From Phaseolus vulgaris (taxonomy: Eukaryota; Streptophyta; Magnoliopsida; Fabales; Fabaceae): a stretch of DNA of 64,000 nt. Both the position numbers and the translations under genes were made by a program. The stretch covers positions 18,416,111-18,480,110 of the forward strand of contig NC_023754.2 in assembly GCF_000499845.2 (NCBI RefSeq), written 5' to 3'. Shown here in pieces: positions 25,417-36,438 of this stretch. The notes under the pieces are model-generated. The model had not been told where the DNA came from. It was given only the letters and a program-made list of their open reading frames with translations, and searched no databases. Position 1 is the first letter of the stretch. Each line of letters opens with the position of its first letter.

Positions 25417-26718
25417 GGACATGAAAACAAGCTTGTTTGTGTATATATATGTTTCAGTGTTGGTGACTACAAGATTGTGTTGTCTCTGTGTTTGCGGTGT
25501 GAGACACACACAGCACAGAGAGTTCAAAGGTTGCTTCTCTTCTTCTTTTTCTTCTTCTAAAAATGTGTACACAAAATGCCCTTTTAAAATAATTCTTTGT
25601 ATCTATCCAAGAAAACTCTGTGATGACGGTTCACAGGGACTCAGTTTCTAAATTGTTTTAACTTTTATGCACTTGTGAACACTGTGAACCAATGAAGAAT
25701 AATGACTTTAATTTTAAAGTAATTATTATAACATTTAATAAATTATCATGACAATAATAATTAAACAACAGCATATGAATATGGTCTAACAATATTTCAA
25801 GACAAAAATATGTATTTTAATATCTCTCTTAAATAATATGTATTGATAATTTAATTCTAAAAAGGAAAAATAGTTGGTTTCTTATAATGGCAATGTTCTT
25901 CTCACAAATTTGATTATTTGTCTATAAGGAAGTATTTTTTATATATTTTATAAACATTTATATTCTTTTATACTAACATGATTACTTGTCAAAATATTAA
26001 TGTTGTTTTAAAAAAATTCATTAATCTGATTTGTCTGAAAGCAAGTCTTATTTTATATAATATTTGGATTTAGGTTCATTTTTACTTTATAAAATTAGTT
26101 TACAAAATAAATGTTATTTCCGAATAATATATTTTAATTTGGCTATTATCATTTGTGAACTTGAGATTCTCAAGGCTAACTCTGTCGACATAAAATGAGT
26201 AAAGAGTAATTTCTATTGTTTGAAAAAACAGTAACATTGATATAAATGTAAATTTTCAAAGACTAAAGTTTGTGTTGATTGAAAGAAATGATGAAAGATG
26301 TTGAACCAACTAGAAGCGTATCATGCAGAGTGATGTATTACTTGGACTTTCTTTTTTGTTCACTACATACACGTCGAAAGTGTAGAGATATAAATGAAGG
26401 AAAGTTGTAGCAAAAAGTAAAAAAGTTGATTTAAACCACTTAAGTTTCCCATTTTAAGAGCCTCGTGGAAGATAACAAAAGTTAATCAAGTGGATTCCAC
26501 CATTGGGGAGGTAACCTTAAACTGTATGGGGAAGATGCAACTCATATCTTGTAGGGGAATCATTGGTATAATGCTGTGTTTGTCTTTCAGATAAGATGTT
26601 ATATGGGAAATATATATCTTTTCATTTATGATTAATATTTATTAAAAATAAAAGATATTTTATAAATATAATTTTAAAGTTTTTTTTTTATGGAATAAAT
26701 TTTCATTTTTAAAATGTA
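25417..26718. other. Upstream region of AVT1-like copy 2 and intergenic DNA
   Basis: Read on the minus strand, the first 150 bases are a purine-rich leader (AGAAGAAGAAAAAGAAG), like the leader of copy 1. No clear TATA box is chosen. Further out, nothing gene-like. Confidence 0.45.
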
Positions 26719-27083
26719 CATTACAAGAAAATCATGAAATAAAAACCAATTTTAGAAACCAAAAATAATTAGTTGCAATTAGAGACCATTTTAGAGACTA
26801 AATAAATTTTTGGTTTCTAAATTAGTTTCTATTATTGTTAAATGGTTTCTAAATTGGTATCTAATTAGCAACCAAAGTTTTTGTTACCAAATTTAGAATC
26901 TAAATAATTGGTAGTTAAAATCTTGATTGCTAATTTGATATCAATTTATTTATCAATAATAGAAACTAATTTAGAATTTTTTTTTTTTTTTAGTTTCTAG
27001 AATGGTCTCTAATTTAGTTACTATTGCAACTAATTATTTTGATTTCTAAAAATTGGTTTTTATTTGATGATTTTTTTTTTGTG
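26719..27083. mobile_element. CACTA-type miniature element with 3-bp target duplication
   Basis: Starts cattacaagaaaatcatgaa (CACTA changed to CATTA) and ends tgatgatttttttttttgtg. It is flanked by gta on both sides (26716-26718 and 27084-27086). The arms are long and mirrored, with an inverted centre (accaaagttttt / aaaatcttgatt), so a transcript could fold into a long hairpin. Confidence 0.75.
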
Positions 27084-27086
27084 GTA

Positions 27087-27826
27087 ATATATTTATCATA
27101 TTATTTTTAGTATTTTTTTTTTGTTTTTTTTAAAGAAAATGAAAATTGAATCTGAAACAAATGTTTGATTGAAGATTAGAAATCAAACAAAAAAATTATT
27201 AAAAAAATTATGAAAATCATCGTTAATTAAGGTCATTCATAACTTCTATTATCCTTAATAAATTATAAACCATTTAAAAGTTGATGTAATTTACTTTGGA
27301 TATAATGTCATTAAATGACCATATATTTTATAAGAAAAGTGGTCCATGTTATCTCACATTTTTTTTATGTGTATGTGGTGATGATCGATGATCTTAAAGT
27401 TGAGAATGGCATTCAACATGAAGGTGGAGCAACGTGAGGACACAAGAGTGATGAACCAAATGTGAGGAATATGTAGGTCCTATATATTCTTTTTCTTTTG
27501 TTCTTTCTTTTTTAATTTTTTTTTTCCTTTTCTTGTTCTCCATTTCTATGTATGATTTTCTTTTATCTTTTCTCTCTCATCTCTTTATAAATTTAAAGTT
27601 ATTTTTCATCATTTTCTCCAATATTTCCCATAAAAAGTAATTAAGAATAGAACATTTCTAATTTATCAGAATTTAATATAAAATAAGTTTTTTTTACTCT
27701 AATTTTTTTATATTCTTAATCTTTCACTCTATTTATGAGTATCTCACAATTTCATGTTATTATTTCAACTAATTCATTGAATTATTTGTTGATGTTTATA
27801 TAAATAAAGTTCTTGTCTTAACAAAT
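27087..27826. other. Intergenic DNA, AT- and T-rich
   Basis: No gene seen; long pyrimidine runs at about 27480-27570. Confidence 0.5.
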
Positions 27827-28015
27827 CAGATGAAGATCAATGGTGAAACACACTCGGAGCAAGCAAAGGTGAAGAAGATTTTGAAATCTTCAACTCCCAG
27901 ATTTGAACATGTGGTTGTCGCAATTGAAGAGATCAATGACATTTCAACGATGACAGTAAGGTTATTGTCCGGTTCTGTACAAGCGCATATGCAATCGGAT
28001 AAAATGAAAACCTAA
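27827..28015 (+). pseudogene. Ty1/copia gag fragment
   Basis: A 61-codon frame from the ATG at 27830 resembles the C-terminal part of the copia Gag (UBN2/retrotran_gag_2) domain. The pattern is a Lys-rich start, then KKILKSSTPRFEHVVVAIEE, then a serine/threonine patch and a glycine-serine-x-QAH motif. In complete copia elements this region is followed by a zinc knuckle and pol; here a stop follows and none of those appear nearby. It is therefore a retroelement relic and not a host gene. Confidence 0.7.
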
Positions 28016-28115
28016 TAGTTGCTCGTATGGAAACCTAATAGTTGCTCGTGTGGATGTAAGTTGCAGTTGGCGACCGAACCACGTTAAATCTTGTGTCGTT
28101 TATTTTTTTTTGCAG
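28008..28115 (+). repeat. Short tandem duplication and possible copia LTR tail
   Basis: gaaacctaatagttgctcgt is repeated twice with a period of about 24 bases, followed by cgaaccacgttaaatcttgtgtc, a phrase resembling U5 ends of copia-type LTRs. The link to the adjacent gag fragment is inferred. Confidence 0.45.
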
Positions 28116-28899
28116 TTGATTCATAATGGTGTGTTGCTTTCGCGTGTGTTTTTCCCATCATCCGTTTAGAGTAAATCTTTAAAAATATTTTCAACTCTTT
28201 GTATTAACATATAATAGTAAGTTTTAGATTTAAAGATTGGGTATGTAATTTTTAGAATTTGTTGTAAGTTTTAAACAGTTCTATCATTACATTAAAAAGT
28301 GCATTTCTCTTTACATTAATAAAAAAATAAAGGAAAATGTAAGAAGAAATCATTTGAAAAAATCAAATCTCTTAACAATGCCTTTTTTCCCTTTTTGACT
28401 AGTGAGTAAAACTTAAAAGTATTTCTGATTAATCTAACTACACTATCTTGAATATAACATGTTATGAAAAGGTGTGGATACGTTTCGTTATTATCTTCCA
28501 TATTTTATATGCACAGGGGACCAGTTGCAGCACCTTTCCCTTTCTTTCTTTATTATCTGGCGATAGTGCAGAGGGCAAAGCCAAACGTGATTATTTCTGA
28601 TTTTTTTATTTTTCTTTATGCTTTTAACTTATCACGTGAGAATGTATGATTAGCTTTTATAAGTCATTTAAGGGTATGTTTGGTTTTACTTTATTCCCAC
28701 TTTCCTATTCACTTTTAATGGAATGCTTCTGACTCATCCCGCGTGCGCCACCCTCATTCGCAAATCAAAATAACACTTTTGAAAATTACTTTTCATAGTT
28801 AAAATTAGTTTTTCTTATGTACATACGTAAATTTTTAATTCGATTTAATATAGTTGCATAATTAAAATTTAAAATATTTGATTAATCGGAAGGATTATT
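28116..28899. other. Intergenic DNA
   Basis: No gene or named repeat recognised. Confidence 0.45.
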
Positions 28900-29280
28900 A
28901 TTATAAAGTGAACTTTAAGTTTAACTCAATCCCATAAAACCGACTCATGGAGTGAGATTTACCCACTTATATATTATGAAAGGTTCTAATCTCTGGTCAA
29001 TGGAATCTCCAACATATCCCTTACGCCAAGAGTGACAGCTCGTGCATGGGATAACATATTATGGGTGGTCCGATAACGACTTAATAGCGGGTGACACGAT
29101 AGTTCCAACACAAACACTCACTAGGATAAGCTCAAAATGGTTCTGATACCATATTATAAAATGGACTTTAAATCTAATTCAACCCCATAAAACCGGTTCA
29201 TTGTATATAAGTGAGTGTAAATCTCATCTCATTAATCGATTTTATGAGATTGAATTAGACTTAAAGTCAGTCCACTTTGA
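28900..29280 (-). mobile_element. Rearranged TRIM-like mini-retrotransposon
   Basis: On the minus strand a primer-binding site complementary to initiator tRNA-Met (TGGTATCAGAACC, 29139-29151) follows an LTR tail. The internal part has the usual TRIM phrases (GTGTTGGAACTATCGTGTC, CCACCCATAATATG). A second LTR starts TGTTGGAGATTCC at 29014 and ends near 28900 (about 115 bp). The outer LTR is abnormal: 29200-29280 carries LTR sequence in the opposite orientation, making an inverted junction. No coding capacity, as usual for TRIMs. Confidence 0.7.
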
Positions 29281-29729
29281 AATAATTATATTATTGTGAT
29301 ATTTTTGACTGAATTTTTGGTTGTATCTTATGAAAAAGTGGTGTAATAGAATGGATAAGAGAATCCTTGTCAATGATACGTTGTGCCGGTTGCTGAGGTT
29401 TATCCGTTACTCAGTCACGTCTATGGATGTTAAGAGATTTTTCTTGAGAGATATATATAAGAATTTTATAAATTATAAATAATATATAAAAATGTGTTAT
29501 GGGAAACATTTTCGAATTTTACTTTATTTTTAAATAATTATCCTATAATCAATTTGTTTGTTTTGTATCCATAAGTTCTGGATCCAAACATTTGCGTTAA
29601 TGGGAGAAAAAAAAATACATAATATTTTTATTAAAAAACTATTGTTTTTATTTAACACAATTTCTTAACCAACATGCTCTTTCCGTACTTGACGAAAGAA
29701 GTTTTTCTCAATAAAATAAATAAAAGGAA
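29281..29729. other. Intergenic DNA
   Basis: No feature recognised. Confidence 0.4.
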
Positions 29730-30200
29730 AAATAAGAAATAGAAGAGTGAAATCTAATTCTTTTACATTTTTTCTTGTGTCCGAAGACATGATAAATATG
29801 TGGCAAGAAAGTAGTTACAACTTAAAGTCAAGGATACACTGCAAAAGACACCCGTGGTATCAGGAAGCTACTATACACGATTTGGTGACGACTACACACG
29901 TCTTAGTGAATCAACCTATAAATGAAACTCTTGAAGGAGGAAAATGTACGTTTTATATATCTTAAGATAACAGACTAATCACTAGCATTGACTTGAGCGT
30001 TGGAGTGCAATCGCAGGTACACCACCGACCGGCAGAGCCCGTGCACTAGAGGAGAAGAACTTTGAAAAATTCGAAAACTATTAATACGACGACGAATTGT
30101 GTATCGAGTGGATCAATATTACTTAGGCCTTGTCATCTACACGGGTACAGTTCTCCTAAGCTTTTAAAAGGATTACCAGTCAAATATCATATAAAAGTTA
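29730..30200 (+). mobile_element. Probable LTR-retrotransposon terminal fragment
   Basis: The patch around 29985-30060 (tgacttgagcgttggagtgc, then gcaggtacaccaccgacc) resembles LTR sequence repeated in legume genomes. Two frames of 72 and 62 codons here have no protein features. Ends not defined. Confidence 0.45.
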
Positions 30201-30250
30201 TCCAAAATATATTAAAAGAGTTTAAATTACGCCACTATAACTTAAAGTAA

Positions 30251-31664
30251 TTATTATATAGCAATTAATAATTTTATATACAGTGCAGATTTTATCGAAT
30301 CAAATGTTTGAATTATATGTATATAAAGAGACACATGTACAGTAAAAAATAGTTAGTTATTTTTAAAAAAAATAAGTAGATGTGTGATGACAAATGTTAT
30401 TGAAAATTGTAAGATTTTTTAATTTAGAAAATATATTTTAAATTAAATATGTTTTTTAAATATTACAAACAAATTAAAAATGTTTTATTTCCATTTATTA
30501 TAAAATTTTATCTCTTTAAAGGAGACTTATATAGATTACATGATAGCATGTGTACATTTGGCTTAGTAACACATGTTTTATGTTATCTTTATATTAGGAA
30601 TATAAGTTAACTAACATATAATAAATGTAAGATATGTCAAGTATTTTGGTGAGACTTTTCTATCATGATTTAGAGTTTTTCAAGAAATTTCTTATCCTTA
30701 ATTATGACATGATGGGTTAAATATGAGTTCATATTAATATTTATATCTATGATGATGATATGAGCATGATTATGATTATGATTAAGATATAATGACGATA
30801 ATGATATTGTATTTTGTTTACATTATTTTACCATGTGATGTGTTGATGTGTTTACTTCTATAAATGTATGTGAAGGGGAAATAAATTGTTTTACAAGTGA
30901 CAGTAGAAACATAGCAACTTTTAAATAATTACTAGCTATAATATATTAAAAGTTGGATATGATATGTTTTTTTTTTTACTTTATAAATATATTTAATATA
31001 TATAAAAATAAATTCAAAGTTTTAAAAAAGAATATGTACTACATGTTTCTTCTAAATAATATATTTATTGTGAGATTTTGATATTTGGAGGGATATTTAT
31101 GGTTAAATTTTTTTATTTATGAGATTATCGTGCATTTGGTGGGTGAGGTCTGCTAGGATATTATATTCCTTAGCCAATTTGAATATTAATTTGTTCTCTA
31201 AGATATTCCTTAACATAGACTAATGTTGATTAAACATCTTTTTTTAGTCTTTGGGATATCCCTTATCAAAGTTTTAGAGTGACTTAATTATTAAACACTA
31301 ATAATATATAGAAGTGTATATCTTTTTCTTACGTTTACTTTGCATTTCTTCGTTTGAATACGCAACGTAATTATAGTTTCTTTACAAATGTGTTTGTAAT
31401 AACAGACAATGTCCTTATCCTACACACAGAAAATAAATTAAATATATAGCAGTGCAGCTTATAGGTTCTTCCCTTTCATGATTCCATTTGAAGAAAGCAG
31501 AAGCTGTGGAGACGAGAATGCTGCCAAACACATAGATATCTTACATGTTTCTTCTATAACATTGGCTCTGAATTTTCTCAGCAGACATTATAATTGTTAT
31601 TGTTTAGGCAGCTAGAGAGTTAAGAGAGTTAAAAATTGATAAAACATCGTCAGAGACAACGATA
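30251..31664. other. AT-rich intergenic DNA
   Basis: No gene seen. A patch at about 31460-31640 is more complex but has no long frame. Confidence 0.45.
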
Positions 31665-31880
31665 ATTTATTGTATATAAATAAGTATAAACCTTAATTTT
31701 ATGAGTTGGTTTTATGATATTAAGTTAGGTTTAAATCCACTTTATAATATAATTTTAATTTTAGAGTCATTTTTGAATTTATCTTAGTTAGTATTTATTG
31801 GCCTTATCACGTCATTCTCGGATCACGTGAGTAAACTAATTTTATGAAATTGAGTTAGATTTTTCTAATAAATATTTTGT
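31665..31880 (+). mobile_element. Decayed TRIM-like remnant
   Basis: An LTR-like part (atgagttggttttatgatat, then taagttaggtttaaatccac) is followed by a mutated primer site and an internal part (ttagttagtatttattggcc, tcacgtcattctcgg), then another LTR-like piece. The order matches the TRIM at 28900 in the opposite orientation. Confidence 0.5.
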
Positions 31881-33119
31881 AATAAATATGCAGAGGTGAT
31901 TATATGTCTTGTAAGGGAAATACTTAAAAGGTTTTGATGAACAAGTATATGAGGTGTCAAACACTGTATGGATCTGTGAGTAAGGGGTGCATGGCACTGT
32001 TGTGCTGCTGAGCACTGACAGAGCATGTGGAACCTCAAAGATTGAAGCTCAGAACCATTAAATAAGAATAACATCTTTAATAATGGAGATATAAAATAAA
32101 ACTTCAAAGTCATGGTGATGGGTCACTTTCACTTTCTTCTCTTTTTAACTCTAATAGATAAATAAAATTACATTGGTAGAATTATTTTAATAATAATTTT
32201 TTTTTTCTTCCTCGAAAATTGAAACTGCCATTATTTTGAAATGAAAAACTACTTTTTTTGTGTTTGTGTCAAAATTTAAGATGCAGGAGTGCAGTAATTG
32301 CTACAATGTGCCATTTCCGAAGCTTTTTTAAGTTGGAAGCAAGTGCCACCTTTTTAAGTGCCTCAATTATTGATCTCCTTTTCCAGAAAAAAAAAGTCTC
32401 TGCGATTTGTCTTCCATTTTTTTCTCTCCACTAACTAATTCACAGATGTTGAAAAGTTGTTTTATTTAATTGTTAACATTAAACCTGTCTACAGTTATGT
32501 TTTTTTTTATAATTACTCTTAAATAGTAATGTGAAAAGAGAATATAATGATCATAGTAGAGTTCTACTTTTCAAGAAGACTGAATCTACAATCTTTTAAT
32601 ATAAGAAAAAAAAATTATAATTGTTCCTAATATAAATTATTTTGAGGTCAATCATAATTTATTTATGTTTTTCTTTAATTTTTTAAAACATCTTTTAAGG
32701 ACGATAGTAACGAAACTTTAAAAAGATAATATATCGAACGTGGTTATCGATTTTAATAATATCATTTTCAATGAATTTAAGTTGAAAACAATAACATATA
32801 TTACTTGGGCATTAAAATTATTTTAAATAAAATATCAATACAAGAGATAACTAGAAAATATTGCAAGAGATTAAAAAAAATTATATTGCGGAAGGAGTAT
32901 TGTTTTTTCTCTCCATTTGCAAAGGAAAAGTTGATTGGAGAATCTCTTCTCATTCCAATAAAATTAGAAGTACAACATCGATTCTAATAACTTTTAGTTT
33001 AAATTAGTGAGCTGGTTTTTTAATTATTTAAACAAATTTGAAAATAATTAAAAATATTGAGTTCCTAAACTAAAAAAAGTTACGACAATTGATATAAATA
33101 CTGGTCCATTTTGTAACAG
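31881..33119. other. Intergenic DNA
   Basis: No gene seen. The 82-codon minus-strand frame at 31865-32113 has no recognised domain. Confidence 0.45.
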
Positions 33120-33663
33120 TTTCTTTTTTATCACTTTTAAGATTAATTTTGGAATGGTTTACACTTTTAACTTTTAAAAACTTATTTCAACCTTTTTTGG
33201 TATATTTGGTACTATCAGAAAAATATTCCTCTTCCAGGAATCTTATTTTGAAACTCTTCTAAGTGACAATTTCTTTTTTATCCTCTATCATCTGCTTCAT
33301 ACTTATCCACCAAAACTCAGTTTCTTCAATAAGTATATAGATGACATAAGATAACTTTCTCTCTTCAGGGCATTGAGTAGCTTCAAATGTCTCTCACTCA
33401 CTGGTCTACTTCATCTGGATTTACCTTCCCTTTAAATTTGGGTGGATTGTGTCTCAGTCCTCCAGACTAAAGGTATGAGGTTGTTGATGAAGTTGAGATG
33501 CTTCTGCTGCTAATCTAGTGTTTTCTAATTGATGAATGGTGGTCTGATGCTGTTGTGCCATAGTAGCACTTTGTTGTTGCAAGGTTGTTGTCATCATCTC
33601 TATTGTCTAAGCTAAATTGGACATATCTACTGGTGGAAGAGGAGTAGGTGGTCTACGTGTCAT
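33120..33663 (-). pseudogene. Decayed Ty3/gypsy gag
   Basis: Read on the minus strand from an ATG at 33663, the frame begins MTRRPPTPLPP, continues with a Gln-rich stretch and a block like the conserved start of plant gypsy Gag (phenylalanine-x-LED, then proline-asparagine-x-KGK, then NPDEVDQ). Further down is a FLEEEYF block typical of the gag core. There are several stops (for example TAG 18 codons in, and TGA where the family has Trp) and at least two frame changes, so it cannot encode a protein. No protease or pol was found alongside. Confidence 0.65.
33155..33195. repeat. Short direct repeat, copy 1 (other copy at 35328-35366)
   Basis: aatggtttacacttttaact and following bases recur about 2.2 kb downstream with few changes. 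The two may mark pieces of one disrupted retroelement. Confidence 0.5.
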
Positions 33664-34029
33664 CTACTAAGAACATAAAAAATTGGGTTAGGAATTACTA
33701 AAAATTTCTAACTACATTTTTAAGACAAATTAACTTAAAAGAAATAATCACACAAAATAGATACAAAACCAATCAAAAATTATCTCTAAAATGTGCTCTA
33801 GCTACTTAGAATTAAGATAGAAAATAATCTTGATTCAGCCATGAGTGTGCACCCTCACCACTCTATCAAGATTCTTTTTATTAAGAAAATAATAATTATC
33901 AAATTATATGCAATATTGTACCCTATTATATGCAATTAATTTAATAATGATCGAATATCATGATTAGTATCCCTACCTTAGATTGTAATTTGGAGAGATA
34001 AATTCCTATATATTTCTTATACATATCCT

Positions 34030-34178
34030 AGCGAGTATTTGATGGATTTATCAGACCACCCATAACATATATCTCCACACACGAGTTGGTAGCCTCGGTG
34101 TGAGGGGTGTGTTGGAGATCCCACATCGACTAGAGATTAGAGTCTTTCATAGTATATAAGTGGGTGCAAACCATTTCA
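34030..34178 (+). mobile_element. TRIM-like fragment (internal end plus LTR start)
   Basis: Internal phrases (gaccacccataacatat, cacgagttgg) lead into an LTR start TGTTGGAGATCCCACATCGA at 34110, with actagagattag and tatataagtgggtgcaaacc after it. The best preserved LTR start of this family in the window; the remainder is missing. Confidence 0.65.
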
Positions 34179-34889
34179 AAAAAATAACTTTGTTAAACAT
34201 CCTATTAGAAACTTTTAGCTAAGTCTTGAAGTGTAATCAATTAAATCAAAAGGAAAATAAAATAAAATTAGATTAAGAATGGTTTTATAATATACACAAG
34301 GGTAAGCTAGTGAAAATAAAATTTTATAATATACACAATTAAATAAAAAAAAAATCAGATTACATGATCAATTTCTCAATTATTCAATATTCTTCAAATC
34401 CCAACATAAACAATCACACAAATCTCATATGGATCTACACATCCAAGATATTCAACAAACATAATAATATCTGACGTCATCCGGAAAACTCGTATTAAGT
34501 AAGTCCTACTAGAGACTAACACTTCATCCAAAGATTACCATCCAATATAAAGGATCAGGTAAGTTCAATACATCTCATGTCACGTTGTGCGTGAACTCCC
34601 CCATCATCTTCTCATCACCTGATATCTTAGTCTATGTGACTTAGATCATCAGTGAAGCTCAGGGATTTTTGTTATCACATAGGCATCAATACTTAATACA
34701 CAACAAACATCAATCCATCATTATCTCAAATGTATGAATTCAATTCCATACCATTTTCATCATACGATATCATTCAAAATGTGATCCACAACATTCAAAA
34801 GTCTATTTAACATAAAAAAAAAACACTTAAATACTAAACCATTAAAATCTAATATTTCTACAAGTTTAAATAATATATAAACAAACAAC

Positions 34890-34925
<36 letters not shown>

Positions 34926-36318
34926 ACACAACATCCTTCCAAGAGAAATTGAATATTGGGACCACGTCCGCTCTACATCCATATCTTCTAGCCTAAGGTG
35001 TTATTCAAAATTAAATTTAGCTTCCCTTACCTTAATTGTTTGCTTTCTAGAATTTTATCTCCTAAGTCTGGATAAGCTTCAAGATTTAAGGGTCTAATTC
35101 AAGTTATCCAAACATAGTAGAAATTCAGTATATAGTAGAATAAGTTGAGAGAACTAAATTTCTCAACTGACCCATCAAGATTCATGACTAAATCCTAAGA
35201 AAAAATCGATAACAAAAGATCTTTACAGCAAAAATGAACTTACTCTATTTGAAAATTTGATTAAGTAAAAATGTTCTTTAACTCGCCAACTAGAACGTGA
35301 TCCGATCAAATTCTAAAATAGATTAAGAATGGTTTATACTTTTAACTTTTAAAAATTTATTTCAGCCCTTTTTCTAGTTTTGAATTAAAAAAAAATACTG
35401 AGTTTCCTAGTATATTATTATTAAATTAGTTTAAGATGTACAACTATGGTTGAAAATAATGGTGGTATACAGTGATGTTAACAACATTATATATTAATAA
35501 ATAATAATAATAATAATAGTAGTAGTAGTAATTCTAATATTAATTACAATAATAACTAATAAATCATAACTAAACATAACAATATAATATTATGTTTTTA
35601 AAAGCTAAAAATTAAATTCAGAACCTTTTTCTTTTATAAAAGTAAATGTAATTTTTTTCATTTAGTTAAAAACTATTTTATTTGAAAATTACATCTGAAA
35701 AACAAAATCCAAAAACTTGCAAATATCTCTAATAAACCTTTCGTTTCTCAAACAAATGTTTATTTTTTTCAAAATAATAAAAGTTGAAAAGAACATAAAT
35801 TTTAATTATGATTAGAAGTTATTTCGAGTACTCCTCTTTCTAAAATACTTAATTTTATTATTGTAAACATATATAACTTGGTTTTTTATGAAATTTTGAA
35901 TAAATAGTTATTAGATAGTTATAACATTAAAACACTTTTTTCTAATCATGAAGAAACGGATTCAATGTCTCACGCATATTTTTTTTATTAATTTTCTTAA
36001 TAGTGCACATTATCATTTATTTGACACTCTCCCTTATCTTACCATATATGGATTCCTTCATTAGATTAGGATAACCTACAAAATTCCATGTGCTAATACC
36101 TTTTCATTTCAATAAAATAAAATACATATTACACAAGGTTCACTACTTTTTTTCTTGTAGGTCCACATTTCTATCAAAGTAAAATAATCCAACGAAAAGC
36201 GAAGAATATTCGAGAATATTATAATTATTTAATGAAAATTATTTATTTATTATTGGAAAGAACAGTCATTTTCATCATTTGAATGAAGAAACATGATGAA
36301 AATAATACAAATACATAG
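34179..36318. other. Intergenic DNA with simple repeats
   Basis: No gene seen. (TA)n at about 34890-34922 and an AAT/AGT trinucleotide run at about 35500-35530. Probably old retroelement sequence between 33.1 and 35.4 kb. Confidence 0.45.
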
Positions 36319-36438
36319 ACACTTTATATGTAAGTTTTGTCCGAAGAGAATGGTATCTTGACCTTATTATAATAATGAATACACTTTATCTAAGTTCTGT
36401 CCAAAGAGAATGGGTACTTTTAACTTATTATAATAAGG
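36319..36438. repeat. 62-bp imperfect tandem duplication
   Basis: acactttat..taagtt.tgtcc.aagagaatgg...cttattataata occurs at 36319 and again at 36381 with several differences. Confidence 0.8.

Noticed and set aside
31865..32113. 82-codon minus-strand frame
   Set aside because: No known domain, and its end overlaps a TRIM-like remnant.
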